37,969 nt of DNA from Catenulispora pinistramenti (GCF_018274385.1 NZ_JAAFYZ010000091.1:1-37969), one strand, 5' to 3'; positions 15,960-23,691 are shown, numbered from the stretch's first letter. Program-made: numbers and translations. Notes: a model not told the origin generated them from the letters alone.

Positions 15960-16622
15960 CTGGCTCAGCCGCTCCACGTTCGTCAGCACCACGGCCCGCG
16001 CCTCGAGCCGCAGCCAGCCGCGGCCGGCGAAGTCGGCCAGGGCCTTGTTCACCGTCTCGCGGGAGGCGCCGACCAGCTGGGCCAGCTCCTCCTGGGTCAT
16101 GTCGTGGGCGACGTGGATGCCGTCCTCGGCCGGGGTGCCGAAGCGCGCGGACAGGTCCAGCAGCGCCTTGGCCACGCGGCCGGGGACATCCGAGAACACC
16201 AGGTCGGACATCGAGTCGTTGGTGCGGCGCAGGCGGCGGGCGATCGCCCGCAGCAGCGCGCGGGCCACGTCGGGGCGGGTGGCCAGCCAGGGGGTCAGTT
16301 CGTCCGAGCTCAGGCCCAGCAGGGTGGAGTCCACCAGGGCGGTGGCGCCCGCGGAGCGGGGGCCGGGGTCGAACAAGGACAGTTCGCCGAACATCTCACC
16401 CGGGCCCAGGACCGCGACCAGGTTCTCCCGGCCGTCGCCGCTGGTGCGGCCGAGCTTGATCTTCCCGCGCAGGACCACGTACAGCGAGTCCCCGGGGTCG
16501 CCCTCGTGGAACAGGAGCTCACCTCGGGCCAGCTCGATCTCGTTCATGGAGGCGCGCAGCGACGCCGCCGCGTCCACGTCGAGCGTGGCGAAGAGGGGCG
16601 TACGGCGCAGTACGTCGTCCAC
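15948..16622 (-). CDS. crp: Crp-family cAMP receptor protein
   Basis: A 224-residue Crp/FNR-family regulator. The cyclic-nucleotide domain (about 1-115) contains GELLFHEGDPGDSLYVVLRGKI and the phosphate-binding cassette GEMFGELSLFDPGPRSAGATA (75-95), with E80 and an R-S pair as in cAMP binders. A dimer helix follows, then a winged HTH whose recognition region is TQEELAQLVGASRETVNKALADF (176-198). Sequence and location next to the ArsA-like pair match Streptomyces Crp and mycobacterial Rv3676. The start is a GTG with AAGAGGAGA 5-6 nt upstream. Its preferred site, TGTGA-N6-TCACA, occurs perfectly at 23470-23485 in this window. The 3' end carries an unusual stop-containing repeat. Confidence 0.95.
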   Translation of the reverse strand: MDDVLRRTPLFATLDVDAAASLRASMNEIELARGELLFHEGDPGDSLYVVLRGKIKLGRTSGDGRENLVAVLGPGEMFGELSLFDPGPRSAGATALVDSTLLGLSSDELTPWLATRPDVARALLRAIARRLRRTNDSMSDLVFSDVPGRVAKALLDLSARFGTPAEDGIHVAHDMTQEELAQLVGASRETVNKALADFAGRGWLRLEARAVVLTNVERLSQRSR

Positions 16623-16735
16623 GGATATCTCCTCTTAAAAGGCAGTGCTGTTCCGAGACCAGTGTGACGCAGGGAGCGCCTGCGCAGCACGCCGGGTCCG
16701 GCTATTGTGCGATGTCCATTAGACCGTATGAGTAG

Positions 16736-18289
16736 TCATCTCCACGAAAGCGTCCGTACCAACGCGTCCAGGGCCCGCGGGTAGGCGGCCTCGGTGGGGG
16801 AGCCGAAACCGACCACGATGCCCTGCGGACGTGCGCCGGAGCTCGCAAAAGCGTTCGGCGTGTGCCACAGTCCGCCGAGTCCTTCGAGCTCGAGATCGAA
16901 CTCCGCGGCGCGCCGGAGGACTTCCTCCTCGCTCATCCCGGCCGGCTCCAGGCGGACCAGAGCGTGCAGCCCGGCCGCGATGCCGCCGAGCGCGAAACCG
17001 GCCGCCGGGCGCCCGGCCCGGGTGTGCAGCCGCTCGGCCAGCAGGTCGCGGCGTCGGCGGTAGCGCAGGCGCGCGGCCCGGACGTGCCGGTCGTAGTCGT
17101 GGGAGGTGATGAACTCCGCGAGCGTCACCTGCCCCAGCGCCTCGGACTGGTGGTCGGCGTACAGTTTGGCCTCGGTGACCGGGCCGATCAGGTGCTCGGG
17201 CAGCACCATCCAGGCCAGCCGGATCCCGGGGCCGAGGGTTTTCGAGGCCGTTCCCAGGTAGACGGTGCGGTCCGGCGCCATGCCCTGCACCGCGCCGACC
17301 GGCTGCCGGTCGTAGCGGAACTCGCCGTCGTAGTCGTCCTCGACGATCAGGCGCCGATCGTCGCGGGCCCACTCCACCAGGGCCTGGCGGCGCGCCGGGT
17401 GCAGGGTCGAGCCGATCGGATACTGGTGGCTCGGGGTCACGATCGCCGCCTCGACGTCCCGGTACCGGCGCCCGGACAGCAGGTCGACGCGGGCGCCGTC
17501 GTCGTCCACCGGCAGCGGGAGCACCTGCGCGCCGTTCGCACGCACCACGTCGTGGAACAGCGGAATGTACGGGTCCTCCATCGCCACCACGCCGCCGAGC
17601 ACCTGTCCCAGCAGCGCCAGGCCCTGCACCGCGCCGGAGACGATGACGATGCGCTCGGGATCGGCGAGCACACCGCGTGCTCGGCCCAGGTACTCGGCCA
17701 GTGCCCGACGCAGCTCGACCCGGCCGCGGGGATCGCCGTAGCCGAAGACGTCGTTCGGCGCGGCGTTGAGCGCGCGCCGGCTGGCCCGCAGCCAGGCGGC
17801 GCGTGGGAAGTGCGACAGGTCGGGGGTGCCGGGTCGGAGTGACAGGGCGAAGGGCCTGGCCTGCGCGCCACCGGGCCGGTTCACCGATTCCCCGCCAGAC
17901 CCGAGCGGCGCGATCGAGAGCGCCGGAGTGGTCGGATGAGCGGGGGCGGTCGCGGGCGCCGCGCGTGGCGAGCCACGTTCGGCCGCCCCGGCCGCCCCGG
18001 CCGCCCCGGCCGCGCCGCGCGCCGCAGCCTCCGCCACCCGCGTCCCCGAGCCCCGCACCGCGACCAGCTGCCCCTCGGCGACCAGCTGGTCATACGCCGC
18101 GGACACCGTCCCGCGGGCCAGCCCGAGCTCGACCGCCAGCGTCCGGGTCGAGGGCAGCCGGGTCCCGGCGGCCAGCCGGCCGTCCCGGACCGCCTCGCGC
18201 AGCGCCTGCTCCAGACCGACCCGGCGACCGGAGGCCGGGTCGACCGACAGGTGCAGATCGACGTCCAAAGTGGACCAATATTCAGCCAT
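16736..18289 (-). CDS. MocR/PdxR-family regulator (GntR HTH + aminotransferase fold)
   Basis: A 517-residue MocR regulator. The N-terminal winged HTH (about 20-85) has GTRLPSTRTLAVELGLARGTVSAAYDQL. It is joined by an Ala/Gly-rich linker (about 85-145) to a type-I aminotransferase domain. The PLP lysine is in TASKTLGPGIR (K350), with the cofactor Asp in VEDDYDGEF. Such proteins sense PLP or an amino-acid/vitamin-B6 ligand and usually control the divergent gene, here an AhpD-like protein starting at 18337. The linker includes four 9-bp repeats (17981-18016) encoding Gly-Ala-Ala units. A candidate operator overlaps its own ATG, suggesting autoregulation. The target is not a B6 synthesis gene, so the ligand is unclear. 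Confidence 0.94.
   Translation of the reverse strand: MAEYWSTLDVDLHLSVDPASGRRVGLEQALREAVRDGRLAAGTRLPSTRTLAVELGLARGTVSAAYDQLVAEGQLVAVRGSGTRVAEAAARGAAGAAGAAGAAERGSPRAAPATAPAHPTTPALSIAPLGSGGESVNRPGGAQARPFALSLRPGTPDLSHFPRAAWLRASRRALNAAPNDVFGYGDPRGRVELRRALAEYLGRARGVLADPERIVIVSGAVQGLALLGQVLGGVVAMEDPYIPLFHDVVRANGAQVLPLPVDDDGARVDLLSGRRYRDVEAAIVTPSHQYPIGSTLHPARRQALVEWARDDRRLIVEDDYDGEFRYDRQPVGAVQGMAPDRTVYLGTASKTLGPGIRLAWMVLPEHLIGPVTEAKLYADHQSEALGQVTLAEFITSHDYDRHVRAARLRYRRRRDLLAERLHTRAGRPAAGFALGGIAAGLHALVRLEPAGMSEEEVLRRAAEFDLELEGLGGLWHTPNAFASSGARPQGIVVGFGSPTEAAYPRALDALVRTLSWR
17981..18016. repeat. 9-bp in-frame tandem repeat in the MocR linker
   Basis: Four copies of GGCCGCCCC (the last with one change) encode a Gly-Ala-Ala repeat between the HTH and aminotransferase domains. 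A change in copy number would alter linker length without a frameshift. Confidence 0.75.
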
Positions 18290-18314
18290 CAGATTGGATC
18301 CTAACAGCGGTCCA
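18271..18314. promoter_or_regulatory. Candidate MocR operator in the MocR/AhpD divergent gap
   Basis: TGGACCAAT (18271-18279) faces ATTGGATCC (18293-18301), and a further GGTCCA lies at 18309-18314 as an inverted copy of TGGACC. The set overlaps the MocR start codon and sits just upstream of the AhpD -10 box, where an autoregulating and activating dimer could bind. Confidence 0.45.
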
Positions 18315-18323
18315 CAACCCGCG

Positions 18324-18329
18324 TACCGT
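18324..18329 (+). promoter_or_regulatory. -10 box TACCGT for the AhpD-like gene
   Basis: TACCGT ends 7 nt before the ATG at 18337; no ribosome site is visible, as expected for a leaderless mRNA. Confidence 0.45.
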
Positions 18330-18336
18330 CATAGTC

Positions 18337-18846
18337 ATGACAACGAACACAGCAGTCGACGAAGCGACTCAGCCCACCGAATACGTGAAGCCCGCCGTCC
18401 GCCTCGCCGTCGACGATCTCGCGCCGGGGATCGCGAAGGCGATGAACGGCCTGGAGCGGGCGGCCGGCGAGTCGAGCATCGAGAAGCCGCTGCGCGAGAT
18501 GGTGAAGCTGCGCGCCTCGCAGATCAACGGCTGCGTCTACTGCGTCGACATGCACTCCCGCGACGCGGCCGCCGGCGGCGACACCTGGCGCCGGCTGAAC
18601 CTGGTCGCGGTCTGGCGCGAGGCCCCCTACTTCACCGCCCGGGAGCGCGCGGCGCTGGCCCTGACCGAGGCCGTGACCCGGCTGGCCGACAGCGAGGTGT
18701 CCGACGCGGTGTGGAACGAGGCCGCGGCGCACTTCGAGGAGAAGGAGCTGGCCGAGCTGGTCTGGCACATCGGGATCATCAACCTGTGGAACCGGCTCGG
18801 GGCCACCGCGCGGCCGTGGGAGCTGTCCGGCGGCGCGCAGGACTGA
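18337..18846 (+). CDS. AhpD-like carboxymuconolactone decarboxylase-family protein
   Basis: A 169-residue all-helical protein of the CMD/AhpD superfamily. The redox motif is CVYCVDMHSRDA (C66, C69, H73), preceded by EMVKLRASQING as in the peroxidase-related alkylhydroperoxidase group. Such proteins reduce peroxides or disulfide adaptors; the direct partner is unknown. No ahpC gene is in the window. It diverges from the MocR regulator, which probably controls it. The reading frame is open upstream, but the ATG at 18337 gives the normal length and lies 7 nt after TACCGT. A second family member lies at 34629-35099. Confidence 0.92.
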   Translation: MTTNTAVDEATQPTEYVKPAVRLAVDDLAPGIAKAMNGLERAAGESSIEKPLREMVKLRASQINGCVYCVDMHSRDAAAGGDTWRRLNLVAVWREAPYFTARERAALALTEAVTRLADSEVSDAVWNEAAAHFEEKELAELVWHIGIINLWNRLGATARPWELSGGAQD

Positions 18847-18863
18847 GCGGTGGTGCGCAGCAG

Positions 18864-18893
18864 CAGCCGGTGAGCCACGGGGCTCATCGGCTG
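18864..18893. terminator. 13-bp stem between AhpD-like gene and response regulator
   Basis: Arms 18864-18876 and 18881-18893 pair over 13 positions (12 Watson-Crick plus one G-U on the plus-strand RNA) around an ACGG loop. It starts 18 nt after the AhpD-like stop and overlaps the opposing response-regulator stop, so it can end both transcripts. Confidence 0.6.
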
Positions 18894-19567
18894 TTCGCCG
18901 TCACCAGCCCCGACTCGTAGGCCAGCACCACGGCCTGGGCCCGGGCCCGCAGCCCGGTCTTGGTGAGGATCCGCGAGACGTGCGTCTTCACCGTCTGCTC
19001 GGCCAGGACCAGATCGGCGGCGATCTCCTGGTTCGACAGGCCGCGGGCGATCAGCCGCAGGACGTCGAGCTCTCGCGGCGTCAAGGCCGAGACCTGTATT
19101 TGATTCGAACCCGGCACCGGGTTCCGCTGCTCCGCGGGCCGCCGGGAGGCGAAGTCGGCGATCAGCCGCCGGGTCACCGACGGCGCCAGCAGCGCGTCGC
19201 CGGCCGCCACCACCCGTACCGCGTGGATCAGTTCCGCGGCCGGTGCGTCCTTGAGCAGGAAGCCGCTGGCGCCGGCCCGCAGCGCGGCGTAGACGTAGTC
19301 GTCCAGGTCGAACGTGGTCAGCATCAGCACCCGGGGCCGCTCCGGGGCGTCGGCCAGGATCCGCCGCACCGCCTCCAGCCCGTCCATGACCGGCATCCGT
19401 ACGTCCATCAGCACCACGTCCGGCTCGTGCTCGGCCACCTCGGCGACCGCCTGGGCCCCGTCGGCGGCGTCCCCGACCACCTCGATGTCGGGCTGGGACG
19501 CGAGCAGCGCGCCGAAGCCGGCCCGGACCATCGCCTGGTCGTCGGCGATCAGGACTCGTATGCTCAC
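18884..19567 (-). CDS. NarL/LuxR-type response regulator
   Basis: A 227-residue two-component regulator. The receiver domain (1-125) has the acidic pair D9/D10, the phospho-acceptor D55 in LMDVRMP, Thr in MLTTFD and Lys in LLKDAP. The LuxR-type HTH (about 161-208) has SALTPRELDVLRLIARGLSNQEIAADLVLAEQTVKTHVSRILTKTGLRAR. The GTG start overlaps the kinase stop by 4 nt (GTGA), so it is made together with the kinase just upstream. Its targets are not evident; a DUF347 membrane gene lies upstream of the pair. Confidence 0.96.
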   Translation of the reverse strand: MSIRVLIADDQAMVRAGFGALLASQPDIEVVGDAADGAQAVAEVAEHEPDVVLMDVRMPVMDGLEAVRRILADAPERPRVLMLTTFDLDDYVYAALRAGASGFLLKDAPAAELIHAVRVVAAGDALLAPSVTRRLIADFASRRPAEQRNPVPGSNQIQVSALTPRELDVLRLIARGLSNQEIAADLVLAEQTVKTHVSRILTKTGLRARAQAVVLAYESGLVTANSR

Positions 19568-20955
19568 GCGTTGCTCTCCAACGGCAGGGTGGCGGTGACG
19601 GCGAAGCCGCCGTTCGCGGTCGGTCCGGTCTCGAGCTCACCGTGCACCAGGACGACGCGTTCGCGCATCCCGGTGATGCCTTGGCCGTCGGTCTGGGCAG
19701 TCTGGGCGGCCTGATCGGTCTGATCGGTCTGATCGGTCTGGTCGGTCTTCTGGGGAGTCTTCCCATCAGCCTTCTGACCGGCCTCGGAATTCTCCTCGGT
19801 TTCGGTCTCGTCCCCGGTCTCGTCCTCGGCCGTCTCCTCGATGACTTCCTGGTCCGCGGCCTGCCGGGAGTCCCCCGCCGGCGGCCCGTTCCGCACCTCG
19901 ATCCGCACCTCCTCATCGGTGCGCGCGATCCGGACCGAGACCTCGGCCCCGCCGGCGTGCCGCCGGGCGTTCGACAACGACTCCTGCACCACCCGATACG
20001 CCGTGAGCCCGATCAGCGGCGCGACGTCCTCCAGGCCGCCGGACACGTCCAGTTCGGCCCCGGCCTCCTCGACCAGCGCGGGGACGTCGGCCAACCGCGG
20101 CTGCGGGGCGGTCTCGGCCTGCGCGGCGTCGGCCCGCAGCAGGCCGAGGATCTTCCGCATGTCGTTCAACGCCTCGCGGGAGACCGCGCTGATCGAGCGG
20201 AACTCCGCCTCGGTCTCAGCGCTCTGCCCCGTGATCCGGAACGGTGCGGTCTCGGCCTGCACCGCGATCAGCGACATGTGGTGCGCCACCACATCGTGCA
20301 GCTCGCGACCTATGCGGGCCCGCTCCTCCAGCAGTGTGCGGCGGGTGCGCTCGGTCTCGGTCAGCTCCTCCTGCACCGCCAGCGCCTGCCGGGCGTCGCG
20401 CCGGTCGCGCAGCAGTTCCAGGCCGCCGATCGCCAGGGCCGAGCCGGCGACGACGGCTCCGAGGCTGGGCCCCAGGCCGTAACCCGGGCGGACCGCCTCC
20501 AGGAACAGCGTCATCAGGAAGTACGCCCCGGCCATCTCGATCGCCCGGCGCCGCCCGACCTCCAGGCCCGCGACCACCAGCGCGGCCAGCACGCACAGCT
20601 GGCTCGACGGCGACCACGGCCAGACGGACCAGGGCAGCGGCATCCCCACCACCGAGGCCAGGGCCGCCCCGGCGAGCGCACAGCCCGCGAGGGTGGCGGC
20701 GAAGGCGGTGTGCGGCAGCCGCCGGCACCACAGGATCGGCAGCGCGCGGATGATGGCGAACAGCCACGCGAAGGAGTCCTCGGCGCCGGCCCGCCACACC
20801 CCGTGGGCCTGGTCGAAGCGCTGGTGCAGATCGGCGTGCCCGTAGATGACCAGGCCGGCGACCACGGCCGCCACCGTCAGCAGTTCCCTGCGGGTGAACC
20901 CGAGTCCGTCCGCGTTGCCGTGCGCGGTCCGCGAAGCCTGGGTCACAGAGGTCAT
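19564..20955 (-). CDS. NarL-type sensor histidine kinase with expanded ATP-lid region
   Basis: A 463-residue membrane histidine kinase. The N-terminal half has about six hydrophobic segments (about 25-180) and no large periplasmic domain. A coiled helix leads to the HisKA_3 box ERARIGRELHDVVAHH (His220). The HATPase domain has the N-box AYRVVQESLSNARRHAGG (about 319-336) and the G-box GQGITGMRERV (424-434). Between them, about 65 residues (358-424) form an acidic/Thr-Asp-Gln low-complexity insert encoded in part by 9-bp repeats, whereas relatives normally have about 10-20 residues here. The ATG at 20955 has GGAGAGAAG 5 nt upstream; an open frame extends 69 nt further. Stimulus unknown. Confidence 0.94.
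   Translation of the reverse strand: MTSVTQASRTAHGNADGLGFTRRELLTVAAVVAGLVIYGHADLHQRFDQAHGVWRAGAEDSFAWLFAIIRALPILWCRRLPHTAFAATLAGCALAGAALASVVGMPLPWSVWPWSPSSQLCVLAALVVAGLEVGRRRAIEMAGAYFLMTLFLEAVRPGYGLGPSLGAVVAGSALAIGGLELLRDRRDARQALAVQEELTETERTRRTLLEERARIGRELHDVVAHHMSLIAVQAETAPFRITGQSAETEAEFRSISAVSREALNDMRKILGLLRADAAQAETAPQPRLADVPALVEEAGAELDVSGGLEDVAPLIGLTAYRVVQESLSNARRHAGGAEVSVRIARTDEEVRIEVRNGPPAGDSRQAADQEVIEETAEDETGDETETEENSEAGQKADGKTPQKTDQTDQTDQTDQAAQTAQTDGQGITGMRERVVLVHGELETGPTANGGFAVTATLPLESNA
19711..19746. repeat. 9-bp in-frame tandem repeat in the histidine kinase
   Basis: Three copies of CTGATCGGT and one of CTGGTCGGT encode Thr-Asp-Gln repeats (read on the minus strand) within the insert of the ATPase domain. 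Slippage would change the length in three-residue steps. Confidence 0.85.
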
Positions 20956-21116
20956 TGTTCTTCTCTCCCCGGTCATGGGTGGAGGATCCGACGCTGACGA
21001 CGGTAGGTTCACCACCGCCGTCACACGTCACACCGGGGAGCCAAGCTGCGGGTAGTACCGGGGTAGGGGGTCGGCCTCGGCCGGTCCCGTCATCGGTCCC
21101 GCGAGCGGTCTCGCGG

Positions 21117-21917
21117 TCACTCCCGCTTGCCGACGTCCATCTTCGTCACCGCCAGGACCGCCACCAGCACCACGATGATCCCCAGCAGCACCAGGCTGAC
21201 CGGCCCGGTCCCCCACGCCAGACCGCCGCGCTTGACCGACACGCCCATCCAGTCGGCGAACGAGGCGCCGAACGGCCGGGTCACGACGTAGGCGAACCAG
21301 AACGCGACGATCCCGTTCAGCCCGAGCTTGTAGGCCACCGCGGGCACCGCGAACAGCACGGCGAACATCACGCCGGAGGAGAAGTACCCGAGTTTCAGTG
21401 TGGTGGCGGTCAGGTCGCCGACCGCGGTGCCGAGCGCGAACGTGGTGACGACGGTCAGCCAGTAGAACAGCTCGCGGCGCGGGGTGGTGATGCTGTGGAT
21501 CGACAGCGTCCCCTCGACTCGGTACCAGAGAACGAAGATCGCTGCGAGCGCGACCGCGAAGAACGCCGTGGACACCGCGTAGGGGACGCCGAAGGCGACG
21601 TGCAGCACGTCGGCGCACATCGTGCCGAACACGCTGACCATGACGACCGCGGCCCAGTAGATCCAGGCCGAGTAGCGCGGGGCCTTGAACTGCACCCAGA
21701 TCACCCCGGCCAGTACCAGCCCGGACAGCGAGACCATGATCTTCGGGTCCCACTTCTGGTTCAGGAAGTCCGAGGTGGTCTCGCCCATCCCGGTGGTGAG
21801 GATCTTGGTGATCCAGAAGATCAGTGTGACCTCGGGGACCTTGCTCAGCGCGGCGGTCGGTGCCGAACCCCGGCGCGCTGATCCGTCCGCGCGCCGCCCG
21901 GTCAGTTCAGTCGTCAT
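21117..21917 (-). CDS. DUF347/COG4705 repeat membrane protein
   Basis: A 266-residue polytopic protein with about eight helices. Two internal repeats are visible: VTLIFWITKILTTGMGETTSDFL near the N-terminus and ELFYWLTVVTTFALGTAVGDLTA after the middle. Both have the ...TT.xG..xxDxL pattern of the DUF347 repeat. The family is widespread and lacks a firm function; it is often annotated as a regulator of amylopullulanase or a membrane-anchored protein, with no support visible here. The polar residues within helices suggest transport. It lies 161 bp upstream of the histidine kinase on the same strand and could be part of that regulon. Confidence 0.88.
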   Translation of the reverse strand: MTTELTGRRADGSARRGSAPTAALSKVPEVTLIFWITKILTTGMGETTSDFLNQKWDPKIMVSLSGLVLAGVIWVQFKAPRYSAWIYWAAVVMVSVFGTMCADVLHVAFGVPYAVSTAFFAVALAAIFVLWYRVEGTLSIHSITTPRRELFYWLTVVTTFALGTAVGDLTATTLKLGYFSSGVMFAVLFAVPAVAYKLGLNGIVAFWFAYVVTRPFGASFADWMGVSVKRGGLAWGTGPVSLVLLGIIVVLVAVLAVTKMDVGKRE

Positions 21918-21990
21918 GGCGGCCGATCATCCCAGAAGACGGCGGCCGTGACCCGGGTTGTCGGGAATCTGTTACACGATGTAGCAGAAA

Positions 21991-22029
21991 TTCGCCGAGC
22001 CGCCCTTTTCCCAGGGCCGGCCCGGCGAA
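21991..22029 (-). terminator. Stem-loop after the MHS transporter gene
   Basis: Arms TTCGCCGAGCC (21991-22001) and GGCCCGGCGAA (22019-22029) pair at 10 of 11 positions. Read on the minus strand the stem is followed by TTTCTG, giving a modest U-run. It lies 43 nt after the transporter stop. Confidence 0.5.
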
Positions 22030-22072
22030 CGACGCCCCCGGAATCCGCTGCTTCGCCGAGCGGGGCCACGCC

Positions 22073-23440
22073 CTAATGCACGGCGTCGTAGAGTTCTCCG
22101 GCGGTCTCGGCCGCGGTCTCGCCGGCCATCGAGACCGACCGGGTCTCGCGCGCGAAGTACAGCGCCACGATGGTCACCACCGAGGCCAGCCCCATGTACA
22201 GCGTGAGCCACCCGGAGGTCTTGCCGCCGTTGTGCTCCAGGATCGCCACGGCGATCAGCGGCGCCGGGGCACCGGCCGCGATCGAGGCCACCTGGTAGCC
22301 GATCGAGGCGCCGGAGTAGCGGACGCCGGTCGGGAACATCTCGGCGAAGAATGCGGCCTGCGGGCCGTACATGAGGCCGTGGAAGGCCAGGGCGACCGTG
22401 ATCGCCAGCACCGCCAGCGGATACGACTTCTGATCGACCAGCGCGAAGAAGATCGGGGTCCAGATCCCGATCCCGATCGCGCCGACCAGATACACCGGCC
22501 GCCGCCCGACCCGATCGGACAGCGCGCCGAACACCGGGATCAGCACGGTCTCGATCGCCGCGCCGACCATCACCGCGTCCAGCCCGAACGACTTCGAGAG
22601 CTTCAAATGCTCGGTGATCCAGGTGACCGAGAAGGTGGCGATCAGATAGAAGGAGATGTTCTCGGCCATGCGGGTGCCGAAGGCGATCAGGACCTCGCGC
22701 CAGGAGGTGCGGAACACCTCCAGGACCGGCAGCTTCGGCGGCGCGCTGTCCTTCTTCGCCTGCGCGGCCCGGAACGCTTCGGTCTCGTTGAGCGACTTGC
22801 GCACCCACACGCCGACCACCAGCAGGACCGCCGACAGCCCGAAGGACACGCGCCAGCCCCAGTCCAGGAACGACTTGTCGCTCATGTTCTGCGACAGCAG
22901 GATCAGCACGCCGGTCCCGAGCACCAGCCCCAGCGGCGCGCCGGCCTGCGGCCAGGAGGCCCAGAAGCCGCGCCGGGTCTTGTCCCGCTCGGCGACGATC
23001 AGCACCGAGCCGCCCCACTCGCCGCCGAGCGCGAAGCCCTGGACCATGCGCAGCGTGGTGAGCAGGACCGGGGCCCAGACCCCGATGGACGTGTAGCCGG
23101 GGACGAACGCCATGCCGGTGGTGGCGATCCCCATGATGACCAGGCTGACCATCAGGGTCTTCTTGCGGCCGACCCGGTCGCCGACGTGGCCGAACACCAC
23201 ACCGCCGATCGGCCGGGCCGCGAAGCCGAGGGCGTAGGTGAGGAAGGACAGCAGGGTCGCCGTCAGCGGATCGCTCTTGACGAAGAAGACCTTCGGGAAG
23301 ACCACGGCCGCCGCGGTGCCGTAGAGGAAGAAGTCGTACCACTCGAGCGTGGTGCCGACCATCGAGGCGCCGACGACTCTCCAGACGGAGTCGCCGGCGC
23401 TTTCGGAGGTGGGGGGTGTGCTGGTGGGGGATTCCGTCAT
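22073..23440 (-). CDS. MFS transporter, metabolite:H+ symporter (MHS) type
   Basis: A 455-residue transporter with 12 helices. It begins with VGTTLEWYDFFLYGTAAA, a hallmark of the MHS family (shikimate, alpha-ketoglutarate, proline/betaine carriers). It continues with GHVGDRVGRKKTLM in the first intracellular loop, GFALGGEWGGSVLIVAE in helix 4-5 and GALSDRVGRRPVY in the second half. The probable activity is proton-driven uptake of an organic acid or zwitterion; the substrate is not determinable. There is no visible ribosome site before the ATG. A perfect Crp consensus is centred about 38 bp upstream of the ATG, with two more palindromes beyond it, so cAMP-Crp control is likely. Confidence 0.93.
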   Translation of the reverse strand: MTESPTSTPPTSESAGDSVWRVVGASMVGTTLEWYDFFLYGTAAAVVFPKVFFVKSDPLTATLLSFLTYALGFAARPIGGVVFGHVGDRVGRKKTLMVSLVIMGIATTGMAFVPGYTSIGVWAPVLLTTLRMVQGFALGGEWGGSVLIVAERDKTRRGFWASWPQAGAPLGLVLGTGVLILLSQNMSDKSFLDWGWRVSFGLSAVLLVVGVWVRKSLNETEAFRAAQAKKDSAPPKLPVLEVFRTSWREVLIAFGTRMAENISFYLIATFSVTWITEHLKLSKSFGLDAVMVGAAIETVLIPVFGALSDRVGRRPVYLVGAIGIGIWTPIFFALVDQKSYPLAVLAITVALAFHGLMYGPQAAFFAEMFPTGVRYSGASIGYQVASIAAGAPAPLIAVAILEHNGGKTSGWLTLYMGLASVVTIVALYFARETRSVSMAGETAAETAGELYDAVH

Positions 23441-23469
23441 GCAGGGAACAATGGGCTCTTACTCTGCGC

Positions 23470-23485
23470 TGTGATATGGCTCACA
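23470..23485 (-). promoter_or_regulatory. Crp-binding site, perfect TGTGA-N6-TCACA, before the MHS transporter
   Basis: TGTGATATGGCTCACA matches the Crp/Rv3676 consensus at all ten defined positions. Its centre is about 37.5 bp from the transporter ATG. With a transcription start at or just inside the ATG this is close to a class II activator position (-41.5). Target assignment is inferred from strand and distance. Confidence 0.75.
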
Positions 23486-23507
23486 TCACCACAGTCGGGC
23501 GCGGGGC

Positions 23508-23540
23508 GGTGTCGGCGGCCGACACCGGGTTAACCCCGGT
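23508..23540. promoter_or_regulatory. Two palindromes upstream of the MHS transporter
   Basis: GGTGTCGGC (23508-23516) and GCCGACACC (23518-23526) form a perfect 9-1-9 palindrome. It is followed directly by the near-palindrome ACCGGGTTAACCCCGGT (23524-23540). They lie upstream of the Crp site and could be operators for a second regulator, or a small hairpin. Confidence 0.4.
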
Positions 23541-23585
23541 GAGCAGCAGTTCCAGGAACGATCGGCGTGGGCGGCGGCGGGAAAG

Positions 23586-23624
23586 GCGAGTCCCGGCCTA
23601 CCTGGCGGTCGGGCCGGGACTCGC
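23586..23624 (-). terminator. 13-bp perfect hairpin after the DHA2 exporter
   Basis: Arms GCGAGTCCCGGCC (23586-23598) and GGCCGGGACTCGC (23612-23624) are perfect inverted copies with a 13-nt loop. On the minus strand the hairpin starts 67 nt after the exporter stop and is followed by CTTTCCC. Confidence 0.7.
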
Positions 23625-23630
23625 ATTCCC

Positions 23631-23660
23631 TATGGATCTATATGGATCTATATGGATCAG
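23631..23660. repeat. 10-bp AT-rich tandem repeat in the exporter 3' untranslated region
   Basis: TATGGATCTA, TATGGATCTA and TATGGATCAG stand in tandem, followed by two decayed copies to about 23680. The unit equals one helical turn, contains GATC, and is unusually AT-rich for this DNA. It lies between the exporter stop and the hairpin. Confidence 0.75.
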
Positions 23661-23691
23661 TGCGGATCGGCGTGGGTCAGAGGCCTGTGCC

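Noticed and set aside
16655..16675. TGTGA half-site upstream of crp as an autoregulatory site
   Set aside because: The second half (TCACA) is missing at the right spacing; too weak to call.
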